A DNA stretch of 64,000 nucleotides from NCBI GenBank assembly GCA_903813345.2, contig CAIIXF020000001.1, positions 11,507,598-11,571,597 on the forward strand, read 5' to 3'. Positions 23,814-34,955 of this stretch are shown here, piece by piece (within the stretch, counting starts at the first letter, position 1; each line of letters opens with the position of its first letter). The position numbers were made by a program, and so were the translations under genes. Under the pieces are notes generated by a model that did no database searches, was not told the origin of the DNA, and worked only from the letters and a program-made list of their open reading frames with translations. Source of the stretch: Owenia fusiformis. Taxonomy: Eukaryota > Annelida > Polychaeta > Sabellida > Oweniidae.

Positions 23814-24519
23814 CTGAAAAAGAAGATAATATCTAAATAGAGGTTGACTGGAAGAGGCAGGTGAAAATATATCTAATATTGAATATGATTAATAAAATGA
23901 AGCGTGTAATATTAATATTAGCGCATTAATTACTTTATTTATACCATGTCATTTCGAAATTTTACAACTTAGAAAACACTTACTTTACAATGACGTTAAC
24001 GAGGATGCGAACCACCTCAGGATCACCACAGAGAACAGCATGGTGTAATGGTGAGTTGCCATCGTTGTCAGGATCGTTTATATCTAAAATGTCCTCCTTT
24101 AATAGTTTCTTCAAGATCTCAGCTCTGCCTTTCATACATGCATAACTAAGAGCAGATCTATTCATATTGTCTTTTAGATTCAAAAATGCCCCAGCTTTTA
24201 GAAGTACTTTGGCCATCTTCAATCCATATTCAACATTATCGAGAAATGTTGTAAGCATAAAAGCTGTTCTTCCATAGTAATCTTTCGAATCCACATTCGC
24301 GCCATGTTTGTTCACTAACAAACGAACTTGGTGTAATCGGCCATCCAGAACAGCTTGATGGAGTGCCGTTTTCATCGGACGCTTGGGATGAACAAGTTTA
24401 TTGGCAACAGCGATCGTTGTCCTCCCTGGTTCTCCAGTATCATCCATTTTTGGAGGAAATTCTTCTCGTATCGTGTGAAGGTTATTCGAGTTTTCGAGTT
24501 TGTTTTGAAAAACTAACAT
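23009..24519 (-). CDS. Ankyrin-repeat protein, two exons, 446 aa
   Basis: Exon 1 (24519-23984) and exon 2 (23813-23009) join in frame (536 + 805 = 1341 nt) and the split codon 179 reads AA|A. The protein has about five ankyrin repeats. These start near residues 48 (KTALHQAVLDGRLHQVRLLV), 81 (YGRTAFMLTTF), 118 (NRSALSYACMKGRAEILKKL), 151 (GNSPLHHAVLCGDPEVVRIL) and 188 (GYTPLLLSCKYGH). A 200-residue tail of low order follows, with an Arg/Ser stretch at about 354-367 and a hydrophobic-charged patch DLGTLFKMYSEQHYPEF at 387. There is no signal peptide or membrane segment, so it is probably an intracellular adaptor; ankyrin repeats bind partner proteins. I cannot assign a named subfamily. The start ATG has the context GCCGCCATG; Met25 is a good alternative. 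Confidence 0.88.
23984..24519 (-). CDS. Ankyrin gene exon 1
   Basis: Coding residues 1-178 plus two bases. The donor reads GTAAAG with splicing before GTAAGTG (donor GT at 23983-23982). Ankyrin repeats 1-3 and most of 4 lie here. Confidence 0.88.
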
Positions 24520-24525
24520 GGCGGC
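24515..24525 (+). promoter_or_regulatory. YY1-like motif over the ankyrin start codon
   Basis: The plus strand reads AACATGGCGGC, the full YY1 core, overlapping the minus-strand start codon (24519-24517). On the gene strand this gives GCCGCCATGTT, an ideal Kozak context. One sequence may serve as both a factor site and a start signal. Confidence 0.4.
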
Positions 24526-24553
24526 TTGCTAGGTAGTAAATCCTCTTATAAGC

Positions 24554-24561
24554 TATTTATA
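24554..24561 (-). promoter_or_regulatory. TATA box of the ankyrin gene
   Basis: The minus strand reads TATAAATA inside GGTATAAATAGC. At the usual 25-31 base spacing, transcription would start near 24531, leaving a 5' UTR of only about 10-15 nt before the ATG at 24519. Confidence 0.5.
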
Positions 24562-24599
24562 CCACTGGCATATCTTTGTCAGATAACAATACATCAAGA

Positions 24600-26163
24600 A
24601 TAAGTTTGTTATATTTGATGAATGCTTCTATTGAACAAATCGTACCTTGCGTTTATTCGGGAGCATTCAGACGAACGATTGTTTGGTTAAAGTCTCTTAG
24701 CGACGGGCTTTCACTTAACTTTAGAGATCACGACCTGCTAAGTCGAATTGATCAAATGCATCTAAATCGATACAAGTGTCCCAGACTTGTCCTAGATCCA
24801 TTAGTGAGACAAAATAGTCAATTAGTGGCAAAGTGTCAGATAGATCGCGCAATAATTTAATGTAAACAATGCAACGAAATAGTATTGGAATCATTCTGGA
24901 AAGCTTACATTGAGAATCGCGGTAACTTTTCAATTTCAGCAGACCACTTCTTCGAAATATGTGAATGCGTAATATACCTTTTGTTATGCTATTTGGTATA
25001 TTTACAATTGTTTTATGAAATTGTGTAATATCTATTAAAGAAAACCGAATCACAGAACCTAGTTTTAAGGGTACATTCTTGTTTTGTTTGGATAGAAACC
25101 TACTTGAGCGCAAATTCAATAACACAATTTTAACTGTTCATTCGACTCGATATTTTATTTGCATCAGAATGGAAATGAAAAATCGATAGTTTTAGTTGAA
25201 AAGTTAAAATTGTATTTTATTTATAATTATAATTAATAATAATATATAAATAATAATTATATGATAATTTATAAATTTGGAATCATATGGTCATCATCAT
25301 GAACTATGGTTGTGAAGAATCACGTAGACATCCGTGAATATCCTATCCAGTAAAAAAATTCAAAATAAAAAATGCAGCGATGCAATTTGTTAATTAGTAA
25401 TAATATTTGTTGATCAAACACTAGAATACCTAGAGTGTCTGGTGAATCTATTGACAAAGTACAAATGTCACAGACAGACAGAAGGAAGCTATTGTCTGTT
25501 AACCGCACCACATTTTCATTTTGCCTCACCTTTCGAACACATCATGCCATTTGTTACATTCTCATTATTGGATTATAAATGACAATACCAATCAACATCA
25601 GCGTTCTCAAAATAATCGTGGCAATTATATGATACAGACAAGGCATTTGACAGTGCAATTATCGAATTTATCTTAGGTAAACAATGACACGTTTTCAGAG
25701 ACGATGGATCTAAAACGCCACAGGCTAACTCGATGATTCGAACTTGCCGCCGAATAGTACTTATACGTGCTTATATGTATTAGGTTTCAGAAGCATAAAA
25801 ACAAATATTTGTGAGGTACTTCAATGTTAATTTGATCTTATAAAAATGTATCGGTTTTGGTTTGATACGTATAGGCCTACCACTGTTCAAACTGTACTTT
25901 TTACATGTATGTCCCCGGGGATTTGTAATTCAATACTTATACTAGCTTGTATCAAGAACACCAAAAGGTTTGATAAAGTGTAAGTAGGTTGTACGTGTCG
26001 ATTACCAATATTATATCTCATGATCAGTTCATTTGCATTCATGAATATAAAATTTCAAAGATACAATTTTTTTCTTTGAATTGTAAACCTACTCAGAAAT
26101 TGTGCGTTTTTATATATTTTTGCATCCAAGGCTCTTCAAGTTGATGTGACGTTTCCGGCATTT
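24600..26163. other. Non-coding stretch, unassigned ORF
   Basis: A 134-codon minus-strand frame at 25125-24721 lies upstream of the ankyrin promoter on the same strand. It resembles no family and lacks clear splice signals. A strongly AT-rich run occupies 25195-25275. A short reverse-transcriptase-like word near 25631 was rejected. Confidence 0.35.
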
Positions 26164-26312
26164 ACCGTTTAAAACTGAGGCCCAGGAATACGTTAAAAAT
26201 GTTTAAAAAGTCCCCTAGTGTACTTTTACTATATTACTTACATTGAATAAGAATAAGACTGATTTTTTATCTATGACTGTATACCCGGGCCTCAGGTTTA
26301 AAACATAACGGT
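26164..26312. mobile_element. MITE with ACCGTTT...GAGGCCC ends, ~149 bp
   Basis: Left arm ACCGTTTAAAACTGAGGCCC; right arm, read inward, ACCGTTATGTTTTAAACCTGAGGCCC. The arms pair over about 30 bp with a small gap. A single arm (ATGAGGCCCGGGAATA) recurs near 42030, so the family is dispersed. Confidence 0.55.
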
Positions 26313-26354
26313 TTCATAATTTCATAATTTCAACAAGGCATTATCATGGAAAAG

Positions 26355-26460
26355 CACTACCTGTCATTTGTTACAGGCGCCCACCGCCTGACTACAATCG
26401 CCGAACACCGTCACAAGTTAGAGACCATATTACAATACATGTATGTCACCATTTTTGGCA
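26355..26460. repeat. Diverged short copy of the ATGTCACCACC family
   Basis: It shares CCTGTCATTTGTTACAGGCG, a CGCC-rich segment and ATGTCACCA with the copy at 40171-40282, but the ends are diverged. Confidence 0.5.
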
Positions 26461-29400
26461 AACAGGAATATGTCTAACGTCAATCTGCTAATGCTATTCC
26501 TATATTACTCCAGGAATACTGGGCAGTTTGGAAATTCTTAGCTATCTGGTATTTTCGGACACTTACAGTACCCGTTTATTCCTACACAAGTTTAGATCAT
26601 CTAATTACACAGGCAAAGGTTAATTAAATTTCTCATGTGTTCATAACGTGAATATTTGGCAAATTGTTGTTTATTCATCTGCGTACGTATGTTAGTAAGG
26701 TAGGAGACTTGATGGATGGGGGTTCAGCTGTTTAGCAACATTCCCATTCCTCTCTTAGCTAAACCTTTTCCTTGCTAGATAAATATTGTCTTATTCCTCA
26801 GCCCGTCAGCGTGACTAGTAATTAAAACACACAAAGTACGCAGCAAGCGAAAATAAACAGCCCGTACGAAGAAGGGAACCGTGTTTGGTAAATTATAATC
26901 ATATCATGATAGAATGTACGTTGAAGGCACGAAGTGGAAAGTACTGAGATGGGTTTAACGCCTGGAAAAATAAACGGAGCCCATTTAGAAGATGTATACA
27001 TAAGTTGTTTAGCTAGTTAATCTTTGTTTTTACTGGTGATGTAGAATCTCCAACCATAAATCTTAAAGATGAACACCTTCCTTCGCCATTCCAAGTAAGA
27101 ACATCACAAGAAATGAATTAAAGGGGGGAAAGAAACCCGAATGGAATAGTGGCGGTCTGTAACTATTAAATTCCAAATTAATTTTTCACAACTCTGCCAT
27201 GGGTCTTTCTGAATGTGTCAATCCCTGTGAATGTTTCTTCAACATTGACTTATCCCCGCCCAATCCTGTTTCCTCGCCATACCAAAACTAATTGAATTTA
27301 CAAGATAATCTCTGCAATCCAAGGGTTTGGATTTTTATAGTCTTTGAGATAATTTTCTTGATGGATTAACATAATTTTTCCCACCATGTTTGCAGGTGGG
27401 CATTCTCTTTCAGTCATTAAATGGCGTATTGCACGGGTTAACCATCTCTCAAGGGTTTACCTAAACACTAGATATTAAATGGCTTTATTGGTCTTTATCA
27501 TATTTAGCACTTTGAGGAAAGAAAGTGCCTTAGAATACGATTGTAAATGAACCATTGAGGATGTGTCACTTAATCCAAATAAAAACCTCAATCCTAAAAT
27601 AACATTATTTCTGTGTTACCTTTCACAAGTCTTGACAAAAGTTTTCTTTGCGCGTTTATATTAGGAGGAGCGGTGCTAAGTGCGCACAAAGACGTGTCAA
27701 TATCATCGTTTATAGATTATCGTAAGGCTTTGTTGGAGCTGATCTTACTGTAAATATTGACTGTATGTTTTACTAATAGTATAGTCTCTTTGAATAATAG
27801 TTACATTTTTTTCTTAAGTTCAGATAATAAGTTAGAAAGGTTGTCTGAGAGCCAGATCTCAATAGGTTAGGAACTGTAATACCACATACAAAGATTTTTT
27901 ATCAAAATAAGTTTTGAGGAAGTGCAACAAAATGGTGCTTGAATGAAGTTAGAATAGTTCATTCAACGCGTACATACCCCTCCAAAAGTTTGGTAACTAA
28001 AAGTGGACCAATTTGGATTATGAGGTAAATCCCCGCGTTTGCTTTTTATCGCAAAAACTTGACTACTCAAAAAACTGGGAATCTATTCAATGACATCATT
28101 TCTAATTCCCGAATTTTTCTTCGTTAGCAATAGTCAGAAATAACTAAACAGGTTGATGCACTTTTGATAATCGTCGGACTGACTTTGACGACCTGTAATT
28201 TTTTGCCTTTGAAAAAATATTTGTCAGATGAAGTTAGTATTGTTAAATAAAAAATAAAACTTTACAGTGTACATTGTGGCGAAACAGAGGCAAGTATAAT
28301 ACAACGGTCAATGCTCTACACTCATTTATTTTTACTTTCAATTCAGTTTACAAATTCTACAAACGGCAATTTTTTATTTGCAAAACTCAAAATGCATACA
28401 TGCTAATATATATGAGAATGTACGTCATCGATTATCCAGGGGTACAGATGCAAAATTCGAAGGAATTCGGCAAATGCAAGATTATACAAGAACCAACAAT
28501 TAATCTAATTTAGAAGAATTTATTAATTCAGCATAATATTTTCCCAACGCGGGTAAATACTTTGAATTAATTCTAAAGGAAAAATATTTGTGTTGCTAAC
28601 CTTTGTCGTACTAATTTGAGTATAATAAAGATTACCAAATGTGGGTACATATATACTTAAAATGACAATGAACGTCGGGTTTAAAAAGCTGAATTAGGGG
28701 ATAATAGATATAACATTATTCACAAAATATGAAGATTTACTTAAGTACATATACAGACGTAAATATTATTCGTAATAAGCACGCTTCATGTCACAAAAAT
28801 GTGACTAGTTACTTTATTTCGTAAAATAATGCTAATCCATTTATTGGTTTAACATTTTTTGGTTTTATGACTTCAGAAAGCTGGTAAAATCTCATCAACA
28901 TTAAAGACGTTTGTAATGTTTGTGGTACAACATGTATTGATAGTTTGAACTAATGTATGCTTCAAAAAGGTTTGGAAATCGAGCCTCGGAGCAAATCGAC
29001 GAGCTAATTTACCCAATTTTGAACACTACACAATGATGATATGCTTTTCAAATGACATGGTTTTGCTGTTATAGTATATTTTACGAAAGAATAGGGAATG
29101 TTTGACTCTATGGCGCTTGCACCCCACGGTTAGGGACAAGGGTATTGTTTATGTTGGAGAGAGCTTTAGCAAACAAGATCAAAATTCCGCGGGCTTTAGG
29201 GGGCTTTAGAAGTATATCGTATTCTAAGGTTCAAAGCTAAATATGGCATCATTATTGAACAAATCTTTTTTAGCTCACTAAAATTGAAATAACATCTCGG
29301 ATTAGAAAACTGAAATTGCAGATTATGTGAAGGCAAAATGTCTGGTGTTTTTACTAAATATTATTCATATGTTTGTGTACACTCACACAACTCCAAAGAT

Positions 29401-30289
29401 CGAGATGCCCAAAATAAACAAAACTACATAAAAACCAAATTCAACAAGCAGTTGAAAAATCATATCAAAAAAGAAGATGCAATATTTACCATAATATTTT
29501 GTAAAATTGAATAAAGGGTAATTATAATGGTAATTATAGATATGAATAAAAGTAACAAGACACAACAAATACCCGCGGAATATAGCCTCCATCTCATCTT
29601 CTTCATATTTCTTGAAACTAATTCCTTGACAACCATCATGAGAAACCATGGGCTTCTATTAGCTTCTTTCTCGAAGGATGTGTCCAGGCAGAAAGATACA
29701 ATATAAAGCTCCTCAAGATGTCACTAGTAGTCTATAGTGTTAATAATAGTATCAAACTGAAAGTCTAGATGTTTTACACACAACAGTTAGATGGCAGCAC
29801 TGTCTTGCATGATGCGGGTTTGAAATCGTAGAGTTTTCTATCGAGAGATGGCGATCATTTCTACTGACAGTTTCTGGAATTGTTTTGTTGTTTTATCTTA
29901 TAGATGGAATGATCGAACCTGTTTTATATCTCTCAATGTAAAGGGTGATTGCGTTCCTATGAGACATCGCCTCTTTAACTTCTAAGTGTATTTGGATATC
30001 TAGATAGCAGGTAAACGTACTCTCACTCCGTAGTCCGTACCCTGGGCCCAGAAGACCCTGGGGATATAAGTAATTGCTATTAATATTACCATATAGATAG
30101 ACGCAACATTAGACTTAAAAAGCGAAGAGGAAAAGAGTAATAAAATACATAAAAATCTCTACTCTATATTCATATCGTGTTTGGAAGATCGGATGAGATA
30201 TCCATTCTACGATTGACTCTAGCGTGTATATCGTGTGATTTGCGTTTGAAAGATGGCGCTAACAGTGTTGAGTAAAACATCAAGCAATG
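26461..30289. other. Non-coding stretch, no firm gene
   Basis: No gene recognised. A minus-strand 88-codon frame (29649-29383) begins with a plausible ATG and ends in a very hydrophobic, aromatic-rich part, but has no known relative. The left flank of the mariner element at 30290 contains AGATGGCGC, a common short word. Confidence 0.4.
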
Positions 30290-31353
30290 TACAGGGTGGT
30301 CCAAAAATGGGACACTCATATTTCAAAAATAAATATTGATTTTCTCGATGAAAACATGTCACGCTATATACCAGTGGATAGGGATTAAGGAATATACCCT
30401 TCTTTAATTTGGTATATCTTAAGTTTTTATAATGTCTGTCAACCAGCGTCCATAATACAAATGACATATTTCAAAAATAAATTCTGATCCTATTTATGAA
30501 AACATGTCATACTATATGCCATTGAAAAGGGAATTTAATTATCTTTAATTTGGTATATCATAAGTTCTTTTTTTGTTTCAAAACGGTTTTTCTAGCACTC
30601 GATCTTGGCCTAAACTGGTCAATAACATCATTGATATGCTGCTGCGAAAATGAATAAAAACATTATTAACGGACTGATTTGATGTAAGGGGTTCATGGTA
30701 CACCAATTCTGTTAGTTGTACCGATACCTAGTAGTCCCAGACGTTGGCATCGGATGATCCAATTCTGTTTGAACCATCATTTTCGGAACATTATATTTTC
30801 CAACAGATTGGGGTTCAAAGTCTAAGATCCAACAACACAGAAAAATATTTAAAGGAGAATGTGCCTGTCACACTCCCCTCCACCCAGATCACCCAAATGC
30901 CAATGTCTGCGACTACCACATATGGAGAGAACTGATAATATAACAGAATAGGTGTGTACCATGAACCCCTTACATCCATTTAGTAAGGACAGAATTGCTC
31001 AAGAAGTGGAATTAATTGTCTCAACAGCATATCAATGATGCTATTGACCAGTTTAGTCAACATCGGGGGCTATAATTGATAAAATGGGGGACATATTGAG
31101 CATATGTTTATGCAAAAATAAAGTTGACAAAAAAGGTTTTTGCGAGTTCGAAAAAAACGTTTGAAACAAAAATGCCGTCAGTAATAATATGGACGCTGGT
31201 TGGCAGGCGTTATAGTTAATTTGAACTTATGATATACCAAATTAAAGATAATCAAATTCCCTTTCCAATAGTATATAATATGACATGTTTTCATAAATAA
31301 AATCAATATTTGTTTTTGACATACGAATGTCCCATTTTTTGGACCACCCTGTA
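30290..31353. mobile_element. Mariner foldback element with transposase remnant, ~1.06 kb
   Basis: The tips are TACAGGGTGGTCCAAAAA on the left and TTTTTTGGACCACCCTGTA on the right, on TA at both ends. The two halves are inverted copies over most of their length: CATTGATATGCTG near 30630 pairs with CAGCATATCAATG near 31025, and GTAAGGGGTTCATGGTACAC pairs with its inverse near 30955. The unpaired loop (about 30720-30955) encodes a mariner transposase fragment on the plus strand: FQQIGV, then SNNTEKYLKENVP, then in another frame CDYHIWREL, which corresponds to the PDLNPCDYxxW region with the third catalytic Asp. The transposase is only a fragment, so the element is dead. Confidence 0.8.
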
Positions 31354-31952
31354 TGTATTCGAATCGTTGTTACAGGCTTTATAGATAGATCATTCATTGA
31401 GGGATCCACGTCGTCTGTATTATCTCTTGTAGTCAAGCTTTATATAATAGAGGCAATCAGAATGTAGATCATTACTTAAAGACTCTAAACAATGGTAGTG
31501 GCAGTTTTACATTGATGTATTTTTGCAGGTACATGCTCGCGTTTCTAGTGTTGCCCCCAATATTTTTCAGCACAATGGTGGGAATTGGGATCCAGGTTAT
31601 TCTTGAAGTAGGAAAGTCTAAACTTTATATTATGTTTCCACTTGAACTCCACATACATCAACGTACCAACAAAGATAAAACAATAAATACTTCAATTCAA
31701 TTGTTTAGAATCTAACATACCACATAGCTAGATACTTAGAAATATTGGAAACCCAAAGCTAGTTTAATCCAATATAATTTCAAGTTTATTATCTTGAACT
31801 TTTTCAGTTTTGGAGGTAAACAAACTGCTCTAACTCCAATATTTACAATTAATTAACAAAATGTGTTTGACATTCCCAAAGCATAATATGTGAAATGCAT
31901 CCACGACATATCGAGTCCCTCTTTATCCAATGCTCACTGTAAAGGTTATAGA

Positions 31953-32083
31953 GGCACTGCCGGATCTGGGATGGGCATTACTGGGCCTTCTAAGGCCTTA
32001 TTTTTAATTTTAGGACAAATTATCAAGAAAATGGGCCTTTAATTTACCCCCCCCCCTCCCCATTGTTGGTTTCCAGATCCGTC
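31953..32083. repeat. Short inverted-repeat element, ~130 bp
   Basis: The ends GCCGGATCTGGGA and TTTCCAGATCCGTC are inverted relative to each other. The inner words GCATTACTGGGC and TTTTTAATTTT are shared with 12310-12345, so a dispersed family is likely. Confidence 0.45.
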
Positions 32084-32462
32084 AAGGTGTGGTATGTAAA
32101 ATCAATGTAAATACTTGTTAACCACATAGAAACGTGAATTAAAAGACAATAAAATGAAGAAATAAACTCGGTACTACTCATGGATGAACTTGGATGGACT
32201 AATGGATGATATCGATATCCAGATCTATAAATAAAGTGTGAAAATAATGTATCGAACCAGAAGACGTGCCAGATGTCCTAATGTTACCATTTATAAACCT
32301 GTAGTAATAAGTCTAACATGCATGTTTTCCCTGTCTTAATTACTCCATCTTTGTCCGTGAATCTTATCAACGAAGTCATCACTCACAAGCTACTGAAACA
32401 TGACACAACATGGTTCATAACTTCAAGATAACATCACCGGTTCCAAGAGAAGGGACGAGATC

Positions 32463-32542
32463 CATTGTGGGATCAACAGGCTCTAGTATCCCTTGAAATA
32501 CTCACCCTCTCAACAAGAGTGGCTCTGATAAATCAGAATGGG
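32463..32542. repeat. Dispersed repeat with CTGATAAATCAG, copy 1
   Basis: The copy begins CATTGTGGGATC and ends GGCTCTGATAAATCAGAATG. The same order of words recurs at 39866-39973 and 45327-45414, with a partial copy at 42605-42640. Ends are not clearly inverted, so the class is undetermined. Confidence 0.55.
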
Positions 32543-33596
32543 TGAGATCTCAGGCCAAGGTATTTCATATTCATATATGATAGACAGAGGGAAGAATATA
32601 ACAGTATGAGGGGGCGAATCGAGACAAAAACCAGACGGCCGAGGTTAGGATAACCAATCCATCGCACTTTCTCTATCCCCTTCAATACGGTTTAATTTCG
32701 CTTCTTGGGAGTTTCGCTTACAATTACTATTGTACTAGTACCAGTCCCTTTGGCATCAGGACATACAGTCTCAGCATCTCCCTGTCGATATTTTTCAATA
32801 TCAATTTCATGATTAATATGAAGATTTAAGGTAGGCCGAGAGGAAAGAGTTACCTGTTTTATTGACTTGGAGCTTATTAACATGTTTATAATTATAACCT
32901 TTTGAATATCGGAGCACTTTTTATTTTTGTTTTATTTCGTTTGAAGTTACTTTGGTAATATTACTGAATAGAGAAAAATTATAAATATTTCAATACAACT
33001 TTATGTTCATTGAATATACTTTGTCAAACTTGGAGCCATTTTAGAGAGAAATTTTGTGACTGATATAACTGAATCTGGTTATTCAAGGGTTAACGTTATG
33101 TTGACTTTGTTTTCGTTTCCAAAGTGAGCACATATGGATGGAATATGGGTTATCATAGTCTTTCAATAGCCTATCCAATCCCCCCCCCCACATTATCTTT
33201 TCAACAAATAAGGTATATGTTTAAAAAAAATTCATTTTGGGACATCCGGGAGACTACACTTTCCGATTTCTTGATTTCGCTAAATGGACGTAAACGGATT
33301 CAGTCGATTTGAATAGATATAGTATTTAAATCGTGCATTTTATATGTTTTAAATTAGTTTTTCGAATTAAAATCGGTAAACTATACACATACAATGGATT
33401 ATTAAGTTTCACTACAAATTGAAACTTTGCCCGAGGCCTTTAAAAGTACGACCTTCATTATTTTCACTAGCTTTCTAGTACCAGTCCGGGTAAAGTAGCA
33501 GGATTATTGAAAACTATCTATAATGCAAGATCGGAAATTCAAGATTATCTAGGTGTCATTTCCTCTTGAGATATTAAGGCAGTCAACCGTTGTTCT

Positions 33597-33671
33597 TACC
33601 CTTCGCGCAGAATGGCAGAGTAGAACGTAGAAGCTCTTTTAAGGAGCAAAGTCGAACGAATGCAAAGGGTA
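33597..33671 (-). mobile_element. Micro-element copy d
   Basis: It runs from TACCCTTCGCGCAG to GAATGCAAAGGGTA. The flanks CGTTGTTCT and CGTTGTTCC differ at one base in nine, matching the 9-bp target duplication seen at copies c and g. Confidence 0.8.
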
Positions 33672-34897
33672 CGTTGTTCCGCGATCCATTGGTCGCTCCA
33701 TTCTAATACTAGCTAATACCCGGACCACATTTGCCTTGCTAGACAGATACTGGAAGACATGTTATCTCTCACGATGAGGATTATCATGGCACCCGAACAT
33801 CATATCGTGCATGTGGAGGGCACACCGCTTGAAGCCATGTCAGACAGTGCTTCACCGCAGACTATATATTAGCTTTCCATATGTCGTTCCACTGAGTTTT
33901 CTATGAACTAAAGATTGAGTCATCATAAAAAGCATTGATCTCCGGGATTAATCCGGCTGGTGTCTGAAATTACACTCATTGTGATATTCATCACATCTTT
34001 CTGTTTTTCAACAAGGAAAAGGACGTTTAATCGGATGCCATGATTTCTCATGATGACTCACTCCACATTTATAACACTCATATCATGATATTCCCCAAGC
34101 AGGATTATGCTTCGTAGTAAGTAGAATCATCTATGTACATAATATATGTACACATCGTATATATCGTACATAGGGAAAGTTACTTTGATATGAATGATGG
34201 ACCTAGTTTATCGCTTTATTTCATTCAACTGGAATCAAATCAAAATCACAGCGGCCTTATCTGCGGGGGTAAGGATAATGCATTGATGAGATCTTACTTG
34301 TCTAATTAACATCCAGCTAGTAACTCAAAGGTGTTTCAGAGACCAATATACACTGATAGTGTGCTAATCTGTAATTTCTAAATAAATATGATTGCATTTT
34401 TCGATTTGATGTGTTTATTTAATGGAGAAAACACGTGACCATTTTGAAATGCCTTCTGGTCTCAGTACCAATACTACACAGTTGGCCTAGCATTGGATTC
34501 GGAGTGGATGTAATAAAAGCATTGTCTGTCAACGGCAATCCAATCAAAATCACATCTGGTCTTAAGCAGACAGACGTAGTGAAATCAGCGTCAGTGAATC
34601 TCCATTAGTACTCTCAACGTGAATAATTAGGAGCACTAGCCGGTGTTTATGGTACTGCTATTGTGCCGATGGGCGGTGACATATGAGGACATAAAATACA
34701 CTGTCCTTAAAAATAACCACACATTGCACCAAAATATTGATAGCAGATATTAGGAGTCAAACGCTTTTACGTTAACAACTACGACGGAGGGTATTAGACT
34801 TGTGTTTTCATCGATCTAATTTAACCAGTACTCAACATCCGGAGGTTCAATGTACACAAAATAAGAAATTGAAACCACAAAGAAAACTTTTAAGAAA

Positions 34898-34955
34898 ATG
34901 AGGCTCAAGGAAAGGACATATCGCTGGATGGTTGATGTTGCTTTGACAGCTGTAG
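34898..34955 (+). CDS. PLPP-like: PLPP gene 1 exon 1
   Basis: 58 coding nt: MRLKERTYRWMVDVALTAV plus one base. The donor is G|GTATGT. The start is chosen because the paralogue exon at 56321 has the same length and the same WMVD motif. Confidence 0.88.

Larger units (their letters stand above)
31354..34897. other. Upstream region of PLPP gene 1
   Basis: No firm gene here. Two possible exons were noted. On the plus strand, after TTTTTGCAG near 31529, is a hydrophobic stretch (YMLAFLVLPPIFFSTMVGIG). On the minus strand, after CGACAG near 32778, is a 28-codon tail ending PKKRN. Neither can be joined to other exons. No convincing TATA box precedes 34898; the nearest is CATAAAAT near 34690. Confidence 0.35.

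Noticed and set aside
24576-24860. A 94-codon plus-strand frame, suggesting a divergent gene opposite the ankyrin promoter
   Set aside because: It begins with TTG, not ATG, and has no recognisable domain or splice signal.
25628-25677. A short reverse-transcriptase-like word, YDTDKAFDSAIIEFIL
   Set aside because: It looks like the first catalytic block of a LINE but is only 16 residues with no supporting blocks on either side.
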